Assembly (NCBI GenBank): GCA_007280285.1
Contig: QYQA01000050.1
Span: forward strand, 1-33,762
Source: Methylococcus sp.
GTDB lineage: Bacteria; Pseudomonadota; Gammaproteobacteria; Methylococcales; Methylococcaceae
Direction of reading: 5' to 3'
Length of the DNA: 33,762 bases
A program made the position numbers and the translations under genes. Each line of letters begins with the position of its first letter. Position 1 is the stretch's first letter. Below are positions 8,622 to 16,550 of the stretch, in pieces. The notes below the pieces were generated by a model, which was given only the letters and a program-made list of their open reading frames with translations, ran no database searches and had not been told where the DNA came from.

Positions 8622-8769
8622 ATCAGGTCGCAGGATTTCCAGTCATTGACTGGAAGGAAGGTGGTCTCATCGACTGTCTTTCGGGACAGGGAATTCACAC
8701 CAGGGATGTAGGCACGAGGGGGTGCCAGATGTCGGAAGTGATGCAATCACTTGTTTGAGGAAACCTGAT
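8622..8769 (-). ncRNA. Candidate structured RNA/leader upstream of rlpA
   Basis: ATCAGGT (8622-8628) and ACCTGAT (8763-8769) form a 7-bp closing stem around four further hairpins: TTCCAGTCA/TGACTGGAA (8637-8655), CTGTC/GACAG (8674-8689) inside a weak GGTG/CACC pairing, GGCAC/GTGCC (8711-8726) and AAGTGAT/ATCACTT (8736-8752). Almost every segment is paired, unlike ordinary intergenic DNA. I assign the minus strand because rlpA lies downstream there, but strand is uncertain because all stems are symmetric. I do not recognise a known class; c-di-AMP (ydaO), cobalamin, TPP and FMN cores were checked by eye and do not fit. A TATAAT on the minus strand overlaps the closing stem, which conflicts with transcription of the full stem from that promoter. 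A small MITE-like element is the alternative. Confidence 0.4.
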
Positions 8770-8773
8770 TATA
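8768..8773 (-). promoter_or_regulatory. Putative -10 box upstream of rlpA
   Basis: The minus strand reads TATAAT, a perfect -10 hexamer, in the context TATAATCAGG. No good -35 is visible 16-18 bp upstream. Transcription from here would start near 8761 and give rlpA a 5' leader of about 240 nt holding the hairpins described separately. Confidence 0.4.
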
Positions 8774-9060
8774 CAGCAACAGAGTGTGAAATAGCCATCG
8801 CATGGATAATTATTTTCTGCGGCGCAGTGAATCGGGAGGGCAGCAGGGCGATTTTTAAGAGGGGGTCCCTTCGGCTTTTCGAATAGACGGGATCCTCAGC
8901 GCTTTAAGTGCCGAGAGTGATCCATGAACCTTTGGATATTTGAAGGCCATCGTTTGCCTCCTTATTCTCATCTCTTTGGGTTCTTTATTTTATACTGTGA
9001 GGAGAACGCAAAAGACATGGGCATATAGCCTTATCCTTATCCTATCGAGTAACAGCCCGC
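8774..9060. other. Gene-free stretch before manC
   Basis: No credible gene. A 64-aa ORF starting with TTG at 8940 is hydrophobic but lacks a ribosome-binding site and runs into manC in another frame. TATACT at 8991-8996 is a possible plus-strand -10 box for manC, about 65 nt before its ATG; no convincing -35 accompanies it. Confidence 0.4.
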
Positions 9061-10506
9061 ATGTTGATTCCTGTCATTCTTTCAGGGGGCGCCGGCACTC
9101 GCCTCTGGCCCGTGTCCCGCGAGGGAAGCCCTAAACCGTTCATGAAGCTCCAAGATGGTGAAAGCCTCTTGTTAAAAACCTATAAGCGCGCTGCCAAGGT
9201 CGCTGTAGGCCCCGACATCCTGACGGTCACCCATCGCGATGCCTTCTTCATGAGCCGAGATGAATTTCATCAAGCTTCTCTTGGAGATCACTGGCAGGCC
9301 CATTTTCTGTTGGAACCCATGGGGCGCAATACGGCACCGGCTATCGCGATGGCGGCTCGATGGGTCGCTGAACGATACGGTCCTGAGACGCAGATCCTCA
9401 TTCTTGCCGCCGATCACCTGATCGCCGATGAAACGCAATTTGCCGAAGTAGTCAAAAGGGCTAGAGCGTTGGCGGCGCAGGACCTGCTGGTGACCTTCGG
9501 TATTGTTCCAACAGGGCCTGAAACCGGTTTTGGTTATATTGAGGCCGGCGAGGATGTTGATCAGGGACATCGGGTGCTCAGGTTTGTCGAGAAACCCTCT
9601 CTTGATACGGCGAAGGAATATGTCGCTGCCGGGAATTTTTTTTGGAACTCCGGGATGTTCTGTTTCAAGGCGGGCGTCCTCTTGGAGGAAATCGAGATTC
9701 ATGCGCCGATGGTGGCCCAGGCTTCGGAAGAGTGTTGGGCAAAGATGATGGCGCTGGGACTTGGCCACGAATCCATGGCCGAAATTCCGGCGGGAGAGTT
9801 TGGAAGCCTTCCTGACATCTCCATCGACTACGCGGTCATGGAGCGCTCCGATAAGGTGGCGGTCATTCCTTCAGCTGTTGGCTGGAGCGATATTGGATCT
9901 TGGAATGCCTTGAGGGATCTTGTACCCCCCGACCAAAATGGTAATCGAACGACCGGGGAGGCCCTCTTCCTGAACAGCCACAATACCTTTGTGCAGACTG
10001 AGGATCGGCTGGTGGCGACGGTCGGCACCGAAGATCTCATCATTGTCGATACACCGGACGCGTTGCTGGTGGCGAGAGCGGATCAGTCCCAGGACGTCAA
10101 AGAAGTCGTGCGCCGCCTTAAAGAGGCCAATCATCAAGCTTATCGGTTGCCAAGAACGGTCTCGAGGCCCTGGGGAACCTATACGGTGCTTGAAGAAGGT
10201 CCTCGCTTCAAGATTAAACGCATTATAGTCCGCCCAGGCCGCAGTCTCAGCCTTCAGATTCATCATCATCGGAGTGAACACTGGGTCGTTGTGAGTGGGA
10301 TGGCCAGGGTCACCAATGGTGATCGGGAGATCTTTGTGAATACCAATGAGTCGACTTATATCCCTGCAGGTCACCAGCATCGCCTGGAGAATCCGGGCCT
10401 TCTGGATCTGGTCATGATTGAGGTGCAAAGCGGCGAATACCTCGGTGAAGATGACATTGTCCGTTTTGAGGACCTCTATGGCCGATTTACCGGCGAAGTT
10501 GGTTGA
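9061..10506 (+). CDS. manC: Mannose-1-P guanylyltransferase / mannose-6-P isomerase
   Basis: Bifunctional type II enzyme (ManC/AlgA/XanB family, 481 aa; the family is about 465-485) that isomerises fructose-6-P to mannose-6-P and makes GDP-mannose from mannose-1-P and GTP. The nucleotidyltransferase domain opens with the signature GGAGTRLWPVSREGSPKPF, continues with EPMGRNTAPAIAMAA, FVEKP and FFWNSGMFCF, and covers about residues 1-330. The C-terminal cupin isomerase domain (about 360-475) has RPWGTYTVLEEG and QIHHHRSEHWVVVSG with the metal-binding histidines. The start ATG 9061 is fixed by homology (MLIPVILSGGAGT); the ribosome-binding site is poor. The next gene supplies the intermediate mannomutase step, so together they provide GDP-mannose for polysaccharide or glycan synthesis. 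Confidence 0.95.
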   Translation: MLIPVILSGGAGTRLWPVSREGSPKPFMKLQDGESLLLKTYKRAAKVAVGPDILTVTHRDAFFMSRDEFHQASLGDHWQAHFLLEPMGRNTAPAIAMAARWVAERYGPETQILILAADHLIADETQFAEVVKRARALAAQDLLVTFGIVPTGPETGFGYIEAGEDVDQGHRVLRFVEKPSLDTAKEYVAAGNFFWNSGMFCFKAGVLLEEIEIHAPMVAQASEECWAKMMALGLGHESMAEIPAGEFGSLPDISIDYAVMERSDKVAVIPSAVGWSDIGSWNALRDLVPPDQNGNRTTGEALFLNSHNTFVQTEDRLVATVGTEDLIIVDTPDALLVARADQSQDVKEVVRRLKEANHQAYRLPRTVSRPWGTYTVLEEGPRFKIKRIIVRPGRSLSLQIHHHRSEHWVVVSGMARVTNGDREIFVNTNESTYIPAGHQHRLENPGLLDLVMIEVQSGEYLGEDDIVRFEDLYGRFTGEVG

Positions 10507-12211
10507 TGGCGAGACGCGGATGACCCTCGAAGCATCATTGGATCATGTGCCCCAACCGCTCCGCTTTGGGACCAGCGGGCGCCGGGGACTCCTCGTTGAT
10601 TTGACGCCTCTTGAGGTCTATATCAATGCCTTTGCTGAACTTGAGTACTTGAAGCAATTGCCGCCCGAAGCGGGCGGGATTAAAGCCGGCGATCGTTTCT
10701 TGGTGGCGGCGGACCTCCGTCCCTCATCGACCCGGCTCGATGGAAATGGTTGTGGGGAGCTTGCGCAAACCATTCTCTGTGCGGTGGCTGATGCGGGTCT
10801 GTTGCCGGTGTACCTTGGAACCATCCCCACGCCGGCCTTGACGCTCTATGCCCTCGATCAAGGGAAGGGCAGCATCATGGTCACCGGAAGCCACATTCCC
10901 TTTGACCGAAATGGTTACAAGACGAATACCGCCCTGGGTGAGCTGATGAAGCACCATGAGGCGCCCATTGGCCAGCAGGTCGAGCGGGTTCGGCGACAAC
11001 GCTATGAGGAGGCCTCCAGGGTCTCGCCGTTTGGTCCTGACGGCCGCTTTAAAAAGACACTGCCACCACTTCCTCCACCTGATGATTCGGCGACCGAGGT
11101 CTATATTGATCGCTACGTCGATTTTTTTGGAGAGAACGCCCTTGAGGGCCTTCATGTCCTGGTCTATCAGCATTGTGCCGTGGGTCGCGACATCCTGGCG
11201 AAAATTCTAAGATCCCTCGGCGCCCGGGTCACCGAGGCGGGGCGCAGTGAGACCTTTGTGCCGATTGATACCGAGAATGTCGAAGATGCGCTCATGGAGG
11301 TGATGCAGCGACTGATTGATGAGGTCAGCCTAACAGAAGGGCCCATCGACGTTCTGCTGTCCACTGATGGGGATAGTGACCGTCCTTTGGTCTTAGCGAT
11401 TGACCTTGCAACACAAAGAGCCCAGTTTATTGGTGGGGATGTGCTTGGGATGTTGACTGCGCGCTGGTTGCAACCTGATGCCGTGGTGGTTCCCATCAGC
11501 TGCAACGATGCCATTGACCGAGGCGACCTTCAATCGCGGCTTGAACCCAAAACAGCCATCGGATCACCCTTTGTGATTCAGGGCATGATGCGCGCTGTGG
11601 AGCAGGGGAAACGATTCGTCTGTGGCTTTGAAGCGAATGGGGGCTTTCTAACAGCAACGCCTTTTTTTCGGGGAGGCGCTTGGTTAAAGGCATTGCCGAC
11701 CCGGGATGCGGTCTTGCCCATGGTGGCTGTCTTGACCGCGGCGCGAGAAGCTCAAAAGACGCTTCTCGACCTGGTAGCGGAATTGCCGGCCCGTTATAGC
11801 CGAGCCGCCTTACTGAGGAATTTTGATCGAGCTAAAAGTCAGCGGATCCTTAAACGGTTGACGCCGCCGCTTGAGGGTTTGGAGACAGTCATTTTCGATC
11901 GAGATCAGGTCTTGTTGGGGCATGGTCAGCCCCCCTGTGATCCCCAACCCTTTTGGGTCATCAGGGACCGATTGGGCGATTTCTTTACGGCGAGTGATGG
12001 TTTTTCCTCGATCCATGGAATTAATGCGACCGATGGCCTCAGAATCCAGTTCACGAATGGTGATGTGGCGCATCTCAGGGCTTCTGGTAATGCCGATGAA
12101 TTTCGGATCTATGCCGTCGCTGATCATCCAGAACGCGCGAATGCCATTGTCGCTCTTGGCATTGCCGAACCTCAGGGGATTCTTCGACACCTTGAACGGG
12201 AGTACCTATGA
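10478..12211 (+). CDS. Phosphohexomutase (probable phosphomannomutase)
   Basis: Alpha-D-phosphohexomutase superfamily enzyme, 577 aa from ATG 10478. I choose this start because GAGGA lies 5 nt upstream; it overlaps manC by 29 bp. The track's start at 10418 lies deeper in manC, and ATG 10520 is a weaker alternative. Catalytic phosphoserine loop TGSHIPFDRNGYK, metal loop STDGDSDRP and sugar loop CGFEANGG are all present in the usual order, and the C-terminal phosphate-binding domain is intact. The family interconverts hexose-6-P and hexose-1-P; overlap with manC makes mannose the likely substrate, giving mannose-1-P for GDP-mannose. It is longer than AlgC-type enzymes (about 460 aa). Substrate specificity cannot be read from sequence, and glucose may also be used. 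Confidence 0.88.
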   Translation: MADLPAKLVDGETRMTLEASLDHVPQPLRFGTSGRRGLLVDLTPLEVYINAFAELEYLKQLPPEAGGIKAGDRFLVAADLRPSSTRLDGNGCGELAQTILCAVADAGLLPVYLGTIPTPALTLYALDQGKGSIMVTGSHIPFDRNGYKTNTALGELMKHHEAPIGQQVERVRRQRYEEASRVSPFGPDGRFKKTLPPLPPPDDSATEVYIDRYVDFFGENALEGLHVLVYQHCAVGRDILAKILRSLGARVTEAGRSETFVPIDTENVEDALMEVMQRLIDEVSLTEGPIDVLLSTDGDSDRPLVLAIDLATQRAQFIGGDVLGMLTARWLQPDAVVVPISCNDAIDRGDLQSRLEPKTAIGSPFVIQGMMRAVEQGKRFVCGFEANGGFLTATPFFRGGAWLKALPTRDAVLPMVAVLTAAREAQKTLLDLVAELPARYSRAALLRNFDRAKSQRILKRLTPPLEGLETVIFDRDQVLLGHGQPPCDPQPFWVIRDRLGDFFTASDGFSSIHGINATDGLRIQFTNGDVAHLRASGNADEFRIYAVADHPERANAIVALGIAEPQGILRHLEREYL

Positions 12212-12226
12212 TGGAGGGTCATAAGG

Positions 12227-13363
12227 ATGAATAAGGGGCCTCAGGGGCCGCAATCGGCCCGTCAGCGTTGGTTTGGAAAGCTCGGTAACGTGGATCCTCG
12301 CTACCCGGTTCAAATTCCTGTGCAGCAGGTTCTAAGGGTCGATGCGCGGCAATCCCCATCGCTTTCTCCGCCCAAGATCTCTTGTATCGACTTTTCTGAT
12401 GAACAGATTCAGCAAGAGGTTGTGACCGACTTTTCAGTCTTCATCCATTCTCACCGGCCGTCCTGGTCGAGTGTCCGCTGGATCCACGTCGAAAACACGC
12501 ATCAACCAGAGACCCTAGAGACCCTCGCTGAGAAGTATCACCTCCATCCCCTGGCCATCGAAGATATCATGATGGGGAACCAGCGCCCAAAAGTTGAAGA
12601 CTATCCTGCCATCAAAGGCGCACCGGGCCGCCTTTTTATCGTGACCCGGGTGGCAACTATCGATAATGGCCATCTCGAAACGCACCAGATCAGCCTGTTC
12701 CTCGGTCGCAATACGGTGATCAGTTTTCAGGACGGTCCCGCCGGTGTTTTTGACTCCTTGATCAAACGCCTTCAGCACCCCGTTTCAAGGATCAGGATCA
12801 AGGACGCCGGTTTTCTCTGTCATGGACTGATGGACGCCATCGTCGATAGCTACTTTCCGGTACTCGAACACTTTTCAGGCTGCATCGGGGAGATTGAGGA
12901 GGATCTCTTAGAGGATCCAAAGCATTTCATGCTGCAACGTGCCCACGTCGTCAAACGGGGATTATTGTTATTGAAACGTTCCATCTGGCCGATGCGGGAA
13001 GTCATTTCACAATTACAGCGGGACCGTCATGAATGTCTCTCGGAGGAGACGCTGACCTATTTCCGCGATGTTTATGACCACTGCGTGCAGATTCTTGATC
13101 TCAATGAAACCGCCCATGAAGTGGCCCTCTCCTTGACGGAAACCTACATGTCCGTGGTCTCGAATCGAATGAACGAGATTGTTAAGGTGCTCACCATTAT
13201 CAGTACCATCTTTATCCCATTGACCTTTGTGGCGGGTGTCTATGGCATGAACATGCCGATCCCTGAAAATGATTGGGAGTGGACTTATCCTGTCTTCTGG
13301 ATCTTTTGTATTGTCATTGCCAGCGGTATGCTGGCCTATTTCCGGCGTCTTGGTTGGATCTAG
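12227..13363 (+). CDS. corA: CorA-family Mg2+/Co2+ transporter
   Basis: Pentameric divalent-cation channel in the inner membrane. 378 aa with a long cytoplasmic N-terminal domain and two C-terminal transmembrane helices (about 325-345 and 355-373). The pore signature YGMNMPIPE follows the first helix, matching the invariant GMN motif. E. coli CorA is 316 aa; the extra length here is N-terminal, as in several other CorA branches. GGAGG precedes the ATG at 9-10 nt. Only 15 bp separate it from the phosphohexomutase, so it is probably cotranscribed with manC, although no functional link is obvious. Its TAG shares CTAG with the convergent cinA stop codon. Confidence 0.94.
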   Translation: MNKGPQGPQSARQRWFGKLGNVDPRYPVQIPVQQVLRVDARQSPSLSPPKISCIDFSDEQIQQEVVTDFSVFIHSHRPSWSSVRWIHVENTHQPETLETLAEKYHLHPLAIEDIMMGNQRPKVEDYPAIKGAPGRLFIVTRVATIDNGHLETHQISLFLGRNTVISFQDGPAGVFDSLIKRLQHPVSRIRIKDAGFLCHGLMDAIVDSYFPVLEHFSGCIGEIEEDLLEDPKHFMLQRAHVVKRGLLLLKRSIWPMREVISQLQRDRHECLSEETLTYFRDVYDHCVQILDLNETAHEVALSLTETYMSVVSNRMNEIVKVLTIISTIFIPLTFVAGVYGMNMPIPENDWEWTYPVFWIFCIVIASGMLAYFRRLGWI

Positions 13364-14595
13364 TCGCCGTCCGATATTTCAAGGGGAAGATGGAGGTAGC
13401 GTCTTAAAAGATCAAAAGCAAAGGCCGTCGCCCATTCTGATTGGCGCCGCGGTGACCCTCGAAGCGCCTTTTTTTCAATGGTTACGCCCTTGGGGCCGGC
13501 TACGGCCAACCATGAAGGGACGATCGTTTGTTCCTCGGTCAAGGACTCTTCGCTCAGGTTAAGAAGAAGAAGGGAGCTCACCGCCTCCTTCTCCTTGATC
13601 CGACCCAATAGTTCGTGGATCTTCTCTTCGGTGAGGGTGCCGGTGGCCATGCCATAACGGGTTAGGCATCTTAATCCATCCTTAAAGACCATCCCTCCCT
13701 GATAGGTCGAGATCTCCCCTAAACCCTGGGCCAGTCGCCCAGCTGCTGAGGATTCGACACTAAAAATGTGGAGCTCTTGCTGCGTGAGAGCTGCTAAGAC
13801 CTGTTCCTTTAGGTTTTTGGGGTGATGGCGGTGACGCCTTATCCCGGTGACACCCTCACCGATCACCTGGCAAAGTGAGATGATGATGGCTTCGGAATGA
13901 TCAGCATCAAAGCCCTGGGGAAACATCAATTTGACTTGATTTTCAGGCCCCCCGGCACGAAAGCCGAGAATGACCTCAGGGGGGAGAACGATGGGTGCGA
14001 TGAGTTCCTGCAGCTGGGATTCTCCGATACCGATGGTCTGAAGGATGACCCGGCGTTCAGGAAGAAGGGTCATGGTTGCCTTGAGTTTAGGTTCGATTCT
14101 TGCCTCAAACAACGCTTTCATTTCTCTTGGCACACCAGGGAGAAAGCACATCTGGCACCCGTTCTCGACGATCCCAAAACCTGGGGCGGTGCCCCACGGG
14201 TTGTCGAGGCGCTCGGCGTCTTTTGGGAGATACGCCTGTTTTTGATTGACAGCCGGCATGGGTCGGTCAAGGCGCCGATACCAGTCTTCAATCTGTTCAA
14301 GCGCAATGGGGTCAAAGGTCAAGGGGCGATCGAAGGCGAGACTGATGGCCTCGGCGGTCAGGTCATCGGAGGTGGGGCCTAGCCCCCCGGTGGATAGACA
14401 CACGTCGGCGCGCCGGCTCACTTCTCGGAATAGTTCTACGAGATCATCGAGACGATCCCCGACACTGGTGTGGCGAGACACCTTGAAGCCCATCAAACTC
14501 AATTCACTGGCTAGCCAAGCGGCATTGGTATCGGCAATTTCACCGGTGATGACTTCATCCCCTTGGGAGAGAATTTCTGCGATGGGCTGTTTCAT
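13360..14595 (-). CDS. cinA: CinA-family protein with degenerate C-terminal domain
   Basis: 411 aa, usual length for full CinA. The N-terminal MoaB/MogA-like domain (COG1058, about residues 1-170) is well conserved: AEILSQGDEVITGEIADTN, and STGGLGPTSDDLT. In related proteins this domain hydrolyses ADP-ribose or links to NMN recycling. The C-terminal domain corresponds to the NMN deamidase PncC, but the usual ESCTGG is ESSAAG here, and the region that normally reads like TYSNEAK reads VFKDGLR, so the catalytic Tyr appears lost. Deamidase activity is therefore doubtful (inference). The start overlaps the stop of the upstream transporter gene as ATGA, implying translational coupling. It ends tail-to-tail with corA. 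Confidence 0.88.
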   Translation of the reverse strand: MKQPIAEILSQGDEVITGEIADTNAAWLASELSLMGFKVSRHTSVGDRLDDLVELFREVSRRADVCLSTGGLGPTSDDLTAEAISLAFDRPLTFDPIALEQIEDWYRRLDRPMPAVNQKQAYLPKDAERLDNPWGTAPGFGIVENGCQMCFLPGVPREMKALFEARIEPKLKATMTLLPERRVILQTIGIGESQLQELIAPIVLPPEVILGFRAGGPENQVKLMFPQGFDADHSEAIIISLCQVIGEGVTGIRRHRHHPKNLKEQVLAALTQQELHIFSVESSAAGRLAQGLGEISTYQGGMVFKDGLRCLTRYGMATGTLTEEKIHELLGRIKEKEAVSSLLLLNLSEESLTEEQTIVPSWLAVAGPKGVTIEKKALRGSPRRQSEWATAFAFDLLRRYLHLPLEISDGD

Positions 14596-15380
14596 GGGAT
14601 GGAGCTCAGGGTCAGGAGGTGGGGTAACGGGGTGACGACCTTTCGCCAGAGGGGAAGCGTCAGGATCGCGCCGAGGGTCGTCAGCAAGACAATAAAGGCA
14701 TAAAAGCTGCCATCCAGCCGGTAGCGATCACCATAAACCACGCCGAAGATCATAGAGGGCATCGCCGATTCACGCACCAGTGCGGTGAGAAGTTTATACT
14801 GAAACCCCAGATTCCAGCCCAACCACAGGCCAAAAAGCGGTGCGATGATAAGTTTGGCGGTCATGACAGCCACCCCAAGGGGAACGTGGTGCCCATGCAG
14901 GGCCCCCATTGAGAGACAATCCGAGGGTGATCAGCATGAGGGGGGCGACGGCTTCAAACCGAAGGTGAGGACCATGGGGAGGCTCGAAAAGATGTCGAGA
15001 TGAACGATGATCGCGCGTGCCATCGGGCCGTAAGGATGCTCCAGAAGAGGCAGTCCGAGGGAGGTGATATTGGCAAAACCGACCCCAAGGACCCCGCCGC
15101 CGAGCTTAGCCGGGGGGATCTTGAAGGTTTTCCCTATGACGAGGCCAAGAATGATTCCAAAAAGGATGATGCCAAAACCAAACGCCATCATTTTGAGAGC
15201 GTCGACACCGAGGTTCTGAGACATCAATGTCAGAAAAAACAAGGCAGGAAGCAGGAGACTGAAGACCACGCTCGCTAGGACCCGCCGGGTATGATCGGCA
15301 TCGAGGCCGTCGGGCTTTATAATACGCCAGAGGATTCCGATGAAGACCAGTACCCCCATTTTTCCGAGTATCAGGAACAT
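14592..15380 (-). pseudogene. AEC-family (auxin efflux carrier-like) transporter, frameshifted
   Basis: Two track ORFs in the same frame (15380-14931 and 14909-14592) are halves of one membrane transporter of the AEC family, whose members have about ten helices and about 300 aa. The N-terminal half has LLLPALFFLTLMSQN and GFANITSLGLPLLEHPYG, and the C-terminal half has TAKLIIAPLFGLWLGWN. Between about 14957 and 14905 the reading frame is wrong and hits TGA, but the neighbouring frame there reads FEAVAPLMLITLGLSLN, a typical AEC helix. Thus one base appears lost near 14955-14960 and one gained in a run of five G at 14903-14907. Either this is a young pseudogene or there are two sequencing errors. 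Substrate unknown. It overlaps cinA by ATGA and diverges from pyrF. Confidence 0.8.
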
Positions 15381-15455
15381 GTGGAGCCCATCGCCTGATC
15401 CACTCCCCCATTTAATCCGTCATTACGAACACACGCATTAGGAAACCCCATAGTC

Positions 15456-16193
15456 ATGAGTCATCTCCTTTCGACGAAACCCATTCCGAATCACCAGAGG
15501 CTCATTATGGCGCTTGATGTTCCAAGCATCGAGGAGGCTAAGCATCTGGTAGAGACGCTGGGAGACTCGGTCAGCTTCTACAAGGTTGGTCTTGAACTCT
15601 TTATGACCGGACACTATTACGAACTGATTGATTGGCTGAATGCGCATGATAAACACGTGTTTGCCGATCTCAAATTCTTTGATGTTCCTGAAACGGTGGC
15701 GCGGGCGATTCGCGTTCTCTCCCAGCATGGGGTTGATTTTGCGACCATTCATGGCAATCAGGCCATCATGGAAGCGGCCGCCGCTGCCAAGGGCGATTTG
15801 AAGGTGCTGGCAGTGACGGTCCTCACCAGTATCGATCGGGGCGATCTCAAGGATCTTGGCTTTGAATGCGATGTCGAGAGCCTGGTGCTGTCAAGGGCGC
15901 GGCGAGCGCTTGAAGCCGGTTGCGATGGCGTCATTTCTTCAGGGCTTGAAGTACCCAAGCTCCGCGCCAGCATAGATCATCAATTAATCGTTGTTTCCCC
16001 TGGGATTCGCCCCGTTGAAAATCGTCCAGCGGATGATCAAAAGCGCGTGGTCACGGTTCCAGAGGCCTTTTTGAATGGGGCGGATTATATCGTGGTCGGA
16101 CGGCCGATCCGAGATGCCCTTGATCCTCGGCAAGAAGCGATCAAGATCCAGCACCAAATTGACGAGGTATTTTCTAAGGCCTTAGGCGTGTAG
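15456..16193 (+). CDS. pyrF: Orotidine 5'-phosphate decarboxylase
   Basis: Last step of de novo UMP synthesis: OMP to UMP + CO2. 245 aa, normal for bacterial PyrF (about 230-245). The catalytic motif DLKFFDVPET contains the Asp-Lys-Asp triad of the active site; IMALDVPS opens the beta-alpha barrel, VSPGIRP and GADYIVVGRPI form the phosphate-binding end. ATG 15456 is preceded by AGGAAA at somewhat long spacing; about 16 residues precede the barrel. It diverges from the AEC transporter gene across a 75-bp gap and appears monocistronic. Confidence 0.96.
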   Translation: MSHLLSTKPIPNHQRLIMALDVPSIEEAKHLVETLGDSVSFYKVGLELFMTGHYYELIDWLNAHDKHVFADLKFFDVPETVARAIRVLSQHGVDFATIHGNQAIMEAAAAAKGDLKVLAVTVLTSIDRGDLKDLGFECDVESLVLSRARRALEAGCDGVISSGLEVPKLRASIDHQLIVVSPGIRPVENRPADDQKRVVTVPEAFLNGADYIVVGRPIRDALDPRQEAIKIQHQIDEVFSKALGV

Positions 16194-16223
16194 CGGCGGG
16201 AGGCCGCCTGAAAGTCTCTTTTT
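16193..16223 (+). terminator. Weak terminator-like hairpin after pyrF
   Basis: GCGGC-GGGAG-GCCGC directly at the pyrF stop codon, followed about 10 nt later by TTTTT. The stem is short and the T-run is distant, so it may not terminate efficiently. Confidence 0.25.
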
Positions 16224-16290
16224 GTTTCCCGATGACCTCTCTATAGCCATACGATGATCAGGTCCTAGGTGGGATCATCTCTTCCTGCTG

Positions 16291-16549
16291 TTGATGCTTG
16301 GGCACTCCGCGGTCGCTCAAAGGGCCCCTATGACCCAAGAAACAGCTCACCTTCTCTATAGTGAAGGGGGGTTGATGGAATTAGTCCCGCAATTCAAGGG
16401 GTCTGATGGCCATTTCGCTGTGCCGGATCCGACGGTGTCGCTCAGAGATTTTTTTTTAGGCTCAGCAGGGACTTTCAAATGCCATCGATATGATTCTTGC
16501 GCAGCAAAATCTTCAAGGTGACCCTCAATCACCGCGAGACAACGACTGA
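16291..16549 (+). pseudogene. Broken gene for a small secreted protein
   Basis: The plus frame upstream of 16291 reads HLFLLLMLGHSAVAQ, which resembles a signal peptide with an AVA-Q cleavage site, but no ATG precedes it in frame (TGA at 16255). Only TTG 16291 or ATG 16294 could start translation, inside that signal. The frame runs to a tract of nine T at 16449-16457. After it the frame-0 reading degenerates, while another frame (16460-16549) reads AQQGLSNAIDMILAQQNLQG and stops at TGA 16547-16549, neatly 1 bp before the convergent acetyltransferase stop. This suggests one ancestral protein of about 90 residues broken by an indel in the T-tract; the codon just before the second part is TAG. 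I do not recognise the family. Function unknown. Confidence 0.45.
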
Positions 16550-16550
16550 C

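Noticed and set aside
8564-8746. 60-aa minus-strand ORF
   Set aside because: Covers the hairpin block and has no recognisable content; the inverted repeats explain the sequence better.
8622-8769. Known riboswitch (c-di-AMP ydaO, cobalamin, TPP, FMN)
   Set aside because: Fragments such as CCCGAAAGACAG, GAGACC or ACCTGATC resemble pieces of known cores, but the invariant motifs are not present in the right order on either strand.
8940-9134. 64-aa hydrophobic ORF before manC
   Set aside because: TTG start, no ribosome-binding site, runs into manC in another frame.
9871-10428. 185-aa minus-strand ORF opposite manC
   Set aside because: Shadow of manC; no motif and no ribosome-binding site.
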